A DNA stretch of 64,000 nucleotides from Entoloma clypeatum (Eukaryota > Basidiomycota > Agaricomycetes > Agaricales > Entolomataceae). Below, piece by piece: positions 11,836-22,034 of this stretch (positions are counted from its first letter, which is position 1; every line of letters begins with the position of its first letter). A program made the translations under genes and the position numbers. The stretch covers positions 992,001-1,056,000 of the forward strand of contig OY751488.1 of assembly GCA_963565915.1 (NCBI GenBank), in the 5' to 3' direction. Under the pieces are notes generated by a model, which was not told where the DNA came from, did not search any database, and saw only the letters and a list, made by a program, of their open reading frames with translations.

Positions 11836-11897
11836 TCACAATTTCGGCTGGTATGCATTGAAATTACTATTATTGATCAACTATAAACTACAATGTA

Positions 11898-14385
11898 CTA
11901 CGACGTAACGAAGGGGGACAGGGCGTTGTTAACAAGAGATGATTGTATGTATTTAATCAAGAATAACTTGGGCCCGATATTTGTCAGACATTCTAGGTTT
12001 GAGTAGTGCCCTGCAAGATCAATCAGGTTACGGAATGATGTGGCTCGAAGTTCAAATACATACATGCCAGCTATATGCCACACTTTCTGGTTCTTCCGAA
12101 ACTTGGTATAATGGTACTGGTCTTCCGCTTCCTTCAATTGTGTAATGGTGCTCTCGAGAGACTCATATACACGACGATAATGGTCACCCTGAAAGTTGAT
12201 CTGGATCCGCTCGCCAGTTGCCCATTCATCGAGACAGTTTCTTATCTACATATTGATTAGCATCAATATATGTTGTAATGTTTGAGACATTACACAAGTC
12301 GCAGCCAATGTAATGGCAGGGCTAGGAATTCTACCTTTGAAAAAGATGCGGCCGACCGAATCCAGTTTTTCATAGTAGAAGCGGATGCATAATTCACGAA
12401 GCGCGGGATGTGCCCAGTTTTCTGTTCGTCCCTAGAAAGGTCCTATCATCAGATAACAACACTTGGAATGTCATGGTGATGATACTTCAGCATCCTTTCC
12501 ATTGCGAAGATAGAACGCGCAGTCAAGAAGACATGCTACATTCCTCTTGATATTGTCAAGTGCCTCAAGCTGACCATATGCGCCGTCATCCAAATATGAA
12601 GCATAGTGATGCTTAACAACTTGTTTCGCCAAGTCTTTCATTCTACCATGCCAGGTTGAGCCTTCCTTGAATACCTGTATTCTCGTGTTGATGCATTTTC
12701 AATCAACAAAGAAAAAAGGACTCAACAACAATATCCATATGACGATCATGTGCAAAATCTGGCGATAAATACATTAGCGATACTAAAAGAAGAATTAATT
12801 AAATAAAAACAAACCATCTTCAAGAACGTGACCTGCTCCCAGATGCTGGTCAATGCATTGACTAAGGAGGTCTGCAGCATCATCCAAGTCAGTATCACAT
12901 TCTGGAAATGGGTCGATTGTTGCAAGATGAAAATGATATGCGTATTTCGCCTGTATAAGGACGACCTTCCACTTTGACAGGTAGTACTGGAGCGTATCGG
13001 GAGAAGGTTCTCTGAGTCCACTTGAATTGCGAACAGCGTGCGTGCTCTTGATGCTATCCACTTCCACTTCCTCTTCCACTTTCTCTTCGTCTACATTGTT
13101 GGAATCGGAGGCGGCCTGGGCATTCACATGGTAACGTAGCATATCCATGTTCGGAGGGCGGGTTGCGTGGTTCTTCTTCCTGTGTTCAGCAATGACATCT
13201 TCCCCCTCTGTTTCAGCAGCAGATTCATCATCACCTCCCTTGATACTACCATCCACGCCAACACCATCCTGGTCACCCACAACCTCAGGAGGGTTGTCAG
13301 TAGAGGTTGAGCATTTATCTCGATCAAAGTGGCCAACCTGTTCTGGTTTGGCTTCATGGTTGTCTTCACACATAATGACCTCATTGGTAACTTGATCTTG
13401 GACGGTAGACTGGAAATGGGCTACAAGACGGCACGAACAATCAATATATGATATTACAAAAAGATCACATCTTACGTTGATGGATCACTGCGAGCGTCCG
13501 GAGTTCATCCTTGTCAGAAGAGACTTCATCGATACCTGTCAAAAACTAAACAGAAGGACGTCGAGCATTCTTTCAAATGTGCTGACCATCACTACATTCA
13601 GCTTCACTGTCAGGTACAATTTCATTCCCGCCATTCGAGTGGGTCTTAGCTTGCTTGGTGTGAACAGAGTGATGATCTAATTGAAACTTATTAGATATAC
13701 AATACTCAAGACCCGTGCGATGACTCTACCCAAAGCAGGCTTGATTCTGGGTTTAGTAAGGCTGTCGCCGTTGAAACCATAGCGTGAGCTGGGTTCTGCG
13801 AGCATGAATCTGGGCTTCAGGCCACTCCTGGATGGCGAGCCACCAGCAGAAGTCGGGCGACCACCCGCCCCGCCCCCTGTAGGCTCCACTCCGGACTTCG
13901 CAGGCCGTTGAAAAGCCTCATCCTCCTCAGATGATGATAGATATTGGTTTGCCTGGGCAGATGGGAACTTGAAGTGGTTGAATTGGCTGAATGAGAGAAC
14001 ATATACCTTTTTTCTAGGAGGTTGTCACTTTTTCCGAGGGGGCGCCATATCATTTTCAGCGAGATCATCCGGAATCTCAGGGCCAGGCTTGCGCTTGCGC
14101 TGAACAGGGTCAAGGTCTGGACGAATGTTTTCACCAACTTTCTTCAGCTGCTCAACAGCTCCGCCTTTTCCGCGAGAAGACCGCACGGGCCGGCCATGTC
14201 AATCATGGTGATTCTCTGTTACACTCACACGTCAGAAACAGGCCAATATAAAAGACTAACATACCTTGATCAACAGGACCATTGTTGTCGGTTGTCGGCT
14301 TCGTTGCATGACGTGGATTGGTTGCTTCCAATTTGGATCTTGGCCGAGGCACGGCGGCGGATTTCTGTTGACCATTTCGAGCCAT
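11898..14385 (-). CDS. DUF6532-domain protein (multi-exon)
   Basis: Family function is unknown. The gene can be traced through about ten exons: 14385-14265, 14164-14029, an exon from 13986, then small exons near 13.7-13.4 kb, a long one at about 13.4-12.8 kb, then 12.7-12.5 kb, about 12.43-12.29 kb and 12245-11898. Phases fit at the joins checked; one join near 12.7 kb is unresolved. The N-terminal half is disordered and acidic/serine-rich. The C-terminal half matches DUF6532 as I know it: TWHGRMKDLAKQVV, then NWAHPALRELCIRFYY, then the hallmark NCLDEWATGERIQINF followed by HYRRVYESLE. It ends TAG at 11898. Such genes are expanded in Agaricomycetes. Here it diverges from the transposase at 15276. 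Confidence 0.75.
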
Positions 14386-14656
14386 TGCACCTCGACGAGG
14401 GAAACACAACCCCCTCGTGTTCCACCTTTTTTAACTGCCAAAATTTGATTATTGATATTTGTGTGATCAGTATAAGGGACGACCATTTCGATGCTCAATA
14501 AACAAACCTGAGGCTTGAAATGTGCCAACACGATGAACTGAAGTATGAACCACGTGTAAGTCTTCCAAATTTTTTGAAGGGTCGCCGGAAAACGAGGAGC
14601 GGACTTTCGTGTAAATCGAACATGATCGGCACATAGACATGAGGAAATAATATCAA

Positions 14657-15277
14657 TTAGTCAATTACAACTTGAAAGGAACCCAAGCCAGGTGAATAAA
14701 CCGTATTCGTAGCTAATGTAGGACTGTTGGACAGGAAACAAAAAGAAAGAAATGTGGAACGAACCTGGATCCACATGAATATGACCCTCTCCATCGTAGG
14801 CAGTAACAGGAAATCCTTGCAGAGACAATGAGTATGCGAGGCGGCCCATCTGCATATCAGCCTGATCAACCCATATATCGGCATCAGTGAAAGCGTTCAA
14901 AGCAGCCGAAAATCGACGCCTTGCAACACGTCGTGCTCGCCGGGATTGTTGTTGTTGTTTCCAAGCTTCATAGATAAGCCGCTTTGCTCTACCGACATCC
15001 ATAGAATCCTGATCATAAGGAAGAAAGTTAGCGATTGAGTGTGAAAAAGAAATCGTGGGGATGGGCATACTGTACATTGGTAGGAACATCTGAAGTGGTG
15101 CGATATGGAGGCATTGAGTAGAATTCTATCAAGTTGTAAGCCCATGTTGTCGAAGCAGGGTGCGGGGAGACCTTCACACACATGTACAAGAACTTGACAA
15201 CGCAAGTGTAGGAGGTTGAGTTGCCCTTTGCCCTTGCCGCGTGTTTGCGATGTAATCACCTGACTTCTTGCCTCCAT
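14657..15277 (-). CDS. Hypothetical protein, probably two or more exons
   Basis: Two minus-strand segments join plausibly: one near 15150-15070, and a longer one near 15020-14770 encoding a basic helix (QQQQSRRARRVARRRFSAAL) followed by an ADIWVDQADMQMGRLAY stretch. A GTACAG...TGATCAG intron fits the phase between them. The 3' continuation to about 14657 could not be placed in frame. No domain recognised. It sits between the DUF6532 gene and the transposase and may be an accessory gene or a remnant. Confidence 0.35.
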
Positions 15278-18200
15278 GCCATTACATCAACGTTGCCCCC
15301 ATTGCGCCTGGGCATTCAAAGATGTAGCATCTCTCCTTAAACATATGAATAACCCATTCTCGTCATGCCACCTCCAATTTGAGCAACCCCGTCTACAACC
15401 TCCCTGTCCACAACAAATAATTCGGAGTCAGAAACACCCATGCGCTACGTCTCCATTGGGTGCATTGAATACCACACCAAACCCCCATCCCGCTGGAGTT
15501 TCGGGTGCCGCGGTTCATCCTGAAACCACCGGGGACGATAATGTATCGCTCAACGCCGAATATCCTGATGACCCAATATCAGTTGAAGACTATCAAGGGG
15601 CTGCGCGAATATATGGGCGAGGAGAGACATTCATTGACAAATTCAATCTGGACGAGTTTGCCAATTATCGCGAGGACCTTCCATACTACCCATTCACCTC
15701 TCGAGACGAGTGGGAACTTGCATCCTTTCTCCTGCGTTCAGATCTTAGCATGGCCATGCTCGATGAGTTCCTCAAGCTCAGGATGGTGAGCACCTTGTCA
15801 TCGCTCATACCTTGTCTGAAATAGCCTCTTAGATCAAACGTCTTTCACTTTCTTTCGCATCTGCGAAGGCCTTACGCAGTCAAGCTGAGCTATTGCCGTC
15901 AGGACCGAATTGGAAATGCAAGCCTTGGAAGACCAGGATTTTGACGAAGCGACCTATCAAACTTCTTTATCGAGATCCCATAGAATGTCTACAGTCCATC
16001 CTAGAAAGCCCACTAATTAACGACTCCATTAAATTCACGCCATTTCGACTATTCAAGACAGCTGAAAAAACAGTCCGGGCTTTCACAGAATGGTTATCAG
16101 GCAACGCCGCATGGTCAATGCAGGTGCGTTTCGCGTCTTCCGAGCCCAACACGAAATTAAATTCTTATCGAATGATTGTCAGGATGAACTTCCTAAAGGC
16201 GCGACGTTGCTGGGCACAATTCTCTCATCGGACAAGACACAAGTATCGGTTATGACTGGTCATCGACAAGCTTATCCGCTGCTGATCAGCCTTGCCAATC
16301 TGGACATGGATTTCCGCATGAAAACCTCAAATCAAGCCTTTCTCCTCCTTGCGTTCCTCCCAATCCCAAAGTTTATCGCAAATAAAGCACATTCCGGCAT
16401 TCTCCAAGCTCGTTTAACACACAAGTGTTTGGATTTCATTTTACAGCCTCTCAAAATTGTCGCGAAGGTTGGGATGATGATGTGAGATCCTGTCGGCAAT
16501 ATTCGGTACTGTTTCACCCCACTCGCATCCTACATCGTCGACACTCCTGAATCAGCGCTTCTCGCTGGCGTAGCGGGAAAAACCTCGTCGATCATGATGG
16601 CGTCGTATAAACAATTTGGCAATCCTTTCCGTCATGATCCACGGACTGCAACGAAAACGTTGGCTCAGTTAGCGCATGTTATGGCCAAGGCTGATCCATG
16701 GGACCTCACGGAGTATATGAAGAGAATCAAGAAGTTGAATTACCACTTAAATGGGGTTCATCAACCCTTCTGGTGGGACTGGCTGCTTTCCGACCCTTCA
16801 CAATTCCTGACGCCAGAACCCCTACACCACTGGCATAAATTTTTTTGGGATCACAACGTCAGATGGTGTATTCAAGTTGTTGGTGCGGCCAAATTCGATT
16901 TCCGCTTTGCGATTTTACAGACACACACGGGTTTCCGACACTTCTCAACTGGCGTTTCGTCTTTGAAGCAAGTCACAGGTCGTGAGCATCGAGATATTCA
17001 GCGGTATCTTGTCGCTCTAATTGCAGGAGCTGTCCCAAAGGGGTTTCTTACCGTGGTTCGCGCTCTCATGGATTTTCGGTATCTTGCTCAAGCACGAGAA
17101 ATAGACAGCGAGACATGTGTCAGGGTTCAAAACGCTTTGAACGAATTCCATGAATACAAGGATGCCATTATCGAAGCTGGAGGTCGGTGTGGGAAGAAGG
17201 GCAACGTCCTCAATCATTGGTATATTCCCAAGCTCGAGTTCCTCCAAAGCGTCGTCGCGAGTATCCTCGACAGTGGTGTGCCAATCCAATGGTCGGCTGA
17301 TGTTACCGAGCATTGTCACATTACTGAAGTCAAGGACCCCTTGTGCGCAACAAACTTCCAAGACTACGAACAGCAAGTTTGCCACTATCTCGATCAAAGG
17401 GAGAAATGCCGCCGTTTTGACCTTGCAACTGCTATGTGCGAGGCAGGGATCGATCTCCACCAAACCACTGCTGATACGGATCCTGATGAAGACCAACCTG
17501 AAGACGATAACGCTGACTTTGATGTTCTTCAAAGCATTGATCCTGTTTCGTGTTTGGCCGGTACGACACGCAGATTAGCTGACTATTTTGAAGAAGCTTC
17601 GTTGTTGGCGCAGGGATTGAAGCATGATGCACCGCTTCCATACCGCACATTTACTGACACTCACGTTGGATTTCACCTCAACTACCGCCCAAGTTTCAAC
17701 TGTATGACTGTGAATGAGGTGTCCACGAAATACAACATCCCTGACTTGTCAGCCGCGCTTACCGAATATGTGACTCAAACTCGATCTAGCACCAATGTTT
17801 TCACTGTTGCCGGGCGACGGGCAAATATTCAGACAAACCAACAATTTCCAGTATCTCATCTCGAAGTCTGGACAAAATTTCGGCTGCAATCAAAAGCATA
17901 TCATTCCCCCCATAACTTGTTACCTCCGAGGACGATAAACGCGGCCCCACCATGCCAGACATGGCCCCATGGACATTCAGATCCGGTGGTTTTCAACACA
18001 GACCCCCAGCAGCAATGGCCATACACCGGGATTTTGGGTAATTTCATATCTCTCTCAATGTGTTGATTGCTTGTTTATTCATTTAATGTTCAGGGCACCA
18101 TATCGGTCAAGTCTGCCTGATATTTAGGATTGTCTCAACGACAATGCAACTCCCCGACCGCTTCTTGGCTTATGTTTACCGTTTTGACATCGTACCGCAG

Positions 18201-18482
18201 CTGAATCCTACCTTTTCAGGTTCCCGGACAATAAGAGGTCCCTACCCTGAAGAATCTTCTTCGATGTATGTCCTAAAGCGAGCCTTAAGGGCAGATAGAA
18301 CTCGTATGGGTGGCATTATACCCTTACAACAGATCCGAGAAGCTGTTGATTTGGTGCCATGCTTTGGAGCCGAAGCTGATCGACGCCTCACGAAGGAAAA
18401 CAGCCTTGAATATAGTGCCGAATTTTGGCTCAACAAATATTTCGATAAGGAGCTGTTTTACGCACTAAATGATATGCCTTGA
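15276..18482 (+). pseudogene. Plavaka-type transposase, one premature stop
   Basis: Plavaka proteins are transposases of CACTA-like DNA transposons in basidiomycetes. Four exons join in phase: 15276-15785, 15833-16123, 16183-18037 and 18094-18482, giving about 1,015 codons. An N-terminal C2H2-like finger (CPHCAWAFKDVASLLKHMNN) is followed by family stretches: YYPFTSRDEWELASFLLRS, a WLSGNAAWSMQ exon end, DPVGNIRYCFTPLASYIVDT, YRPSFNCMTVNEVS. A single TGA at 16483-16485 interrupts the frame just before DPVGN, where the family has a sense codon. All splice sites and the rest of the frame look intact, so the inactivation may be recent. Terminal inverted repeats were not found. Confidence 0.8.
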
Positions 18483-19080
18483 ATTCATCCTGTATCGCCC
18501 TGTTCAGATTCACCCTCTTTGACGTCGGCATTTTGATGTTTAAATGCTCCCACTGCTCCAGCGAACGGCAAGACATGTGTCGAGCTCAGAGGCTTGTCCT
18601 GGCTTTTCACTTGGCCAGAGAACACCGTTGGGCGATATACTCTCAACGGTTGATCATCGCTTGCATGCCCTTGACATTTGGTCGCGAGGTCGATTTTCGA
18701 TTAGGACCGTCCATACTCGTCGACTCGTCAATCATCGTTTGTATACCCCTCAACCTTGTTGATCATTGTTTGTACATCCTTAACCTCTTTCAGTCATTGA
18801 TCATCGTTTGTGCACTCTCAACCCCAATCGTTGATCATCGTTTGTACAGTCCCAACTGCCAGCTCTGCGTCATGTCGCGTCAAACCCAACGGTGAGTAAT
18901 TGTTCGTTCGGTTGCCGCTCTCGCCATTCATTTCTCTTGCCCAGAGGTATTGTCCTTTGGAAAGCACCGTGCCTTTCACTGGCCGACAAATCTTTGACTT
19001 CCAGGCGGCTGGGATCGTTCATTGACACATATGGCGCGCTGCTGAACGAGGTAGGGACCACCAACCTGGTATATCAGTGA
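18483..19080. repeat. Minisatellite of GTTGATCATCGTTTGTAC type
   Basis: About five imperfect copies of a unit of roughly 32-45 bp occur between 18648 and 18853, each containing a variant of TTGATCATCGTTTGTA followed by a pyrimidine-rich spacer (CCCTCAACC). Frames 18479-18895 and 18544-18762 read through it and are not called. The rest of this interval holds nothing recognisable. Confidence 0.65.
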
Positions 19081-19087
19081 GTTTTCG

Positions 19088-19417
19088 ATGGTCTTTCCTT
19101 GGCGGTTTTTTGACGGGTGTCGGGACAGTGGGGGGAACCATAGCAATGGCGAAAAACACCACACGGTCAGGGGATACGACTGCTCGGGCTGGCATTCATT
19201 TGCTGCCCATTTCGATGAACCGACTGGCAAACTGGACGTTCTCTTTTTATACAATGTCGACGTGACCTTGAAGGAGAGGCTCCGGGAGTTGACTGTGGAG
19301 GAAGGGGGCGCTACGGTAATAAGGACCACATACAAAAGGCGCCACAAGAAGTACATCCCGATGGATAACATTACACGCGGTGAGTTTGTTTCAAACTTCC
19401 CCGCTTTCCGCGACTGA
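19088..19417 (+). CDS. Hypothetical ORF (109 aa)
   Basis: An open frame with protein-like composition in its second half (FDEPTGKLDVLFLYNVDV, then LRELTVEEGG and a basic YKRRHKKYIPMD). GTGAGT at the 3' end (19380) looks like a splice donor, so this may be an exon. No domain is recognised and no upstream exon could be assigned. Confidence 0.25.
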   Translation: MVFPWRFFDGCRDSGGNHSNGEKHHTVRGYDCSGWHSFAAHFDEPTGKLDVLFLYNVDVTLKERLRELTVEEGGATVIRTTYKRRHKKYIPMDNITRGEFVSNFPAFRD

Positions 19418-19419
19418 CT

Positions 19420-20118
19420 GCTCCAACTCATTTCAGTAGACTAGGGTTCGAGTTTACAATAATAATATACACTCCCTTCCACCTCCGTTATGGGTTTGAC
19501 GCCGATCGTTTACTTCAAAGCCCTCTCGTCGACATATAATTGTGACTCCCCCCAGTTGTTCAACGTCGACGCTGAGTGATTCCATTTTGGGAATGCTTAC
19601 TAAGTTTTCAAGTTGTCGACATCGTCAACATCGTCAACGACAACCAGTCCCCAGACGTTATCCGCTGCCTGTCGCACTCCCGGCCCTCCAGCACATCTTC
19701 ATCCTCAAAATAATCAAGGTACACATTCCGGAAGGAAGAAGGATCGCCCGATCCGAACAGCAGGTGCTGCGACGAAACAGATGCGTGCTTAGCGCCCATT
19801 TGATGTCGCAAACTCACCTACAGCTCAAGACGACGCCAATGAACACAAGCTGTGTACCTTACTATGAGGATGGATCTTTCTGTCCACATCACGGTGGCAA
19901 CACCCCCGGAGGATCTATACGCCCCCAAAGCAAGGTGATGGGGGAACAGGTAAGTTGTGAGTTCGGCAAGGTGAAGGTCGGAGCAACTCACCGTTTTCTG
20001 AAGGATGACATGGTGCTGTAGCCTGACCAGTTGGGAGCGTCGACGCTGACGATGCAAGTCGCCCAGGAATTGTGGGCGGTGCTTCTGGAGATGTTGCACT
20101 GTGCGGGTGCGTTTTCAA
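19420..20118. other. Stretch with no assignable gene
   Basis: Frames on both strands (for example 19542-20021 plus, 19818-20099 minus) show no domain. The 5' part of the phosphatase gene that follows would be expected here but was not found. Confidence 0.35.
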
Positions 20119-20690
20119 CTTTCAAGACTCGTGACTCATACTTACTGTTTGGAAAGCTGGGTGTGCAGGCGCGGGTCGTATGTCCGACCTCCTTCGTTCA
20201 CTTCCTTGCTGATGCCTTGGTTTTGCAAAGGACAAAATTTATGGCTCAACATACGCGGCGGCGGTGTACATCTCCTCGGTGCTCAATATCCCCAGCAGAA
20301 GGTGTACGTCATAGGGATGCAAGGGCTCAAGGAGGAGCTGGCGGAGGAGGGGATCTTGTTCCTCGGCGGAACCGTGTGTTTCGACTTTCTTCCTTCCCTC
20401 CGCCATCTAAAAACGGCTCAGGACCCCGCCGACCGCACCACTGCCCCCTTCTCCCTCTCCCCCTTTACCCCGGACCCCACCATCTCCGCCATCATCTGCG
20501 GGCTCGAGCCGCTCGACACTGCACCAATATGTACCAAACTCGCAAAGGTCTTCCACTACCTCTCCTCCAACCCCGAGTGACACTTCATCCCGACAAACGA
20601 AGACACCGCCTACCTAAGCGCGCACAGGCTCCTCCCTGGTGCAGGCGCCATCAGTGCACCGCTGCGGTACGCACTGGGACGGGATAGACT
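20119..20690 (+). pseudogene. Broken HAD-type phosphatase (4-nitrophenylphosphatase/PHO13-like)
   Basis: Enzymes of this family are cytosolic HAD phosphatases acting on p-nitrophenyl phosphate and small metabolites. The decayed copy keeps family stretches: GKLGVQAR, then (after an intron ending AAAG near 20230) a YGSTYAAAVYISSVLN stretch, KVYVIGMQGL, FLGGT, and after another intron DPADRTTAPFSLSPFTPD and FHYLSSNPE. Disabling changes are a frameshift near 20290, a TGA near 20578-20580, and loss of the whole N-terminal part with the catalytic DxD motif. Introns are kept, so it arose by DNA duplication, not by retroposition. Confidence 0.75.
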
Positions 20691-20872
20691 CAAAACAGAC
20701 TGGAGTGACGAGTATGAAGGAAATGTAGTAGGTTATGATGAGGGCAGGGGGCGGGGGGCCTTCTACGTGACATCCACGTCTTTTCACGCCTGTCAATGTA
20801 TGTCTACGGTTTCTCGGAGCATGGGAAAGAACCTTTTTTAACCCATACCTCCCTTTTTCGCATTTTTTCACA

Positions 20873-20912
20873 TCGAACCGCGGTTCGAACCCGAACCCGA
20901 ACCTCAGAACCT
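20873..20912. repeat. 16-bp palindrome followed by CCCGAA hexamers
   Basis: TCGAACCGCGGTTCGA (20873-20888) is a perfect palindrome. It runs into three (C)CCGAA repeats. The half-site GAACCGCGG occurs again near 20948-20956. The interval 20691-21120 otherwise holds nothing. Confidence 0.6.
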
Positions 20913-21189
20913 CATGTTTAGGTTTATGTTTGATGACACCACGCACCGAACCGCGGCCAGTCTAGCACATGGTGCGTGCAGCCGAATCAGGCCCATTTGA
21001 TTGAGGTACTAGTATGCGACCACGTGGCACAATGAGGGCTGCCACCTTCCTCCGTGAATTCTGTAGATATACCTTACACCTCATCATGTATGGTTATACA
21101 ATGTACCTTTCTATGAGTCTTTTTTAGGAATGAGAAAAAACACCTCTTCCTTCATGGCATGCAAGAGTTTGGCAAGAGTGTCAAAAATA

Positions 21190-21330
21190 TTGAGTGCTAC
21201 AAAAGCCTATGAGAATACAACACTATGGTGCTACCAGGTTTCTATACTACAATGTTATGGTACTATGATGCTACAATGCTATGGTGCTTTAGTACTACAT
21301 TGCTATGCCTGCCAGTGAGGTTGCTACACA
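21190..21330. repeat. CTATGGTGCTAC-type satellite
   Basis: Short degenerate repeats of TACAATGCTATGGTGCT and TACTA/CTATG words. This is the same family as the array at 11565-11835 but in opposite orientation. Short frames across it (21130-21540) are artefacts. Confidence 0.7.
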
Positions 21331-22034
21331 GTACTATGTCTGCTATGCACGTGAGTGTATTTGCTATGGTTTGCTACAAGCCCTGGGACTACTTTGCTGA
21401 TGTCAGATCGATCACTAGGGCAGTGTCGAGATGAAGCCAACATGTCACCAAGAGACCAAAGACTATGGTTTTTTCTCATTCTCAATGGTATTGGGCTTAC
21501 TTTTGTAATCATTATGTACTTCATCTGTAATGTATTCTAGCACTTTCATAATGAATGAATAACTAATCAAGTCTTCAGGCTAGTTGGACTTGTTATCTAG
21601 TGACGAGCAAAATAGCTCCAAATAGATCAATAGCTTTTTGTGGAAATGCTGATGTAGTGAACCACGACCAACAACGCTGTTCACCTTTTGGGCTAATGGT
21701 GAAGGTGCAGCTTCTTGTGAAGCCTGTTGTATGCACGTTAAACTTGACACCCTGAACAACGTGAATGAAAAACGTACCGACATCTGTCCCATCGCCAACG
21801 TGATGTCATGTCCAACATTCACGCTCTCTGATGGGATGAGCTGGTATCGAGTTACAGCAGCAATCTACGGCAGACCATCAGCGACAAGGAACTTTCTGAA
21901 AAGGAAGCAGGTCAGGTTGGGAGGCAATGTGACGGGAAGGGTCCAATCGATGTCGAGCACGGCGATGGTGAGATAAACCGTCATGCACGTGCCACCAATT
22001 TTAATCGTGTTCAAGTTCTCAACCAATAGCCGCT
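21331..22034. other. Stretch upstream of the Crinkler-like gene
   Basis: Only frames under 85 codons (for example 21731-21976) without domains. Part may be the promoter or 5' leader of the gene starting at 22035. Confidence 0.35.

Noticed and set aside
20880..20905. GGTTCGAAC resembling a tRNA T-arm
   Set aside because: It is part of a palindrome and hexamer repeat; no acceptor stem, anticodon arm or D arm can be folded around it.
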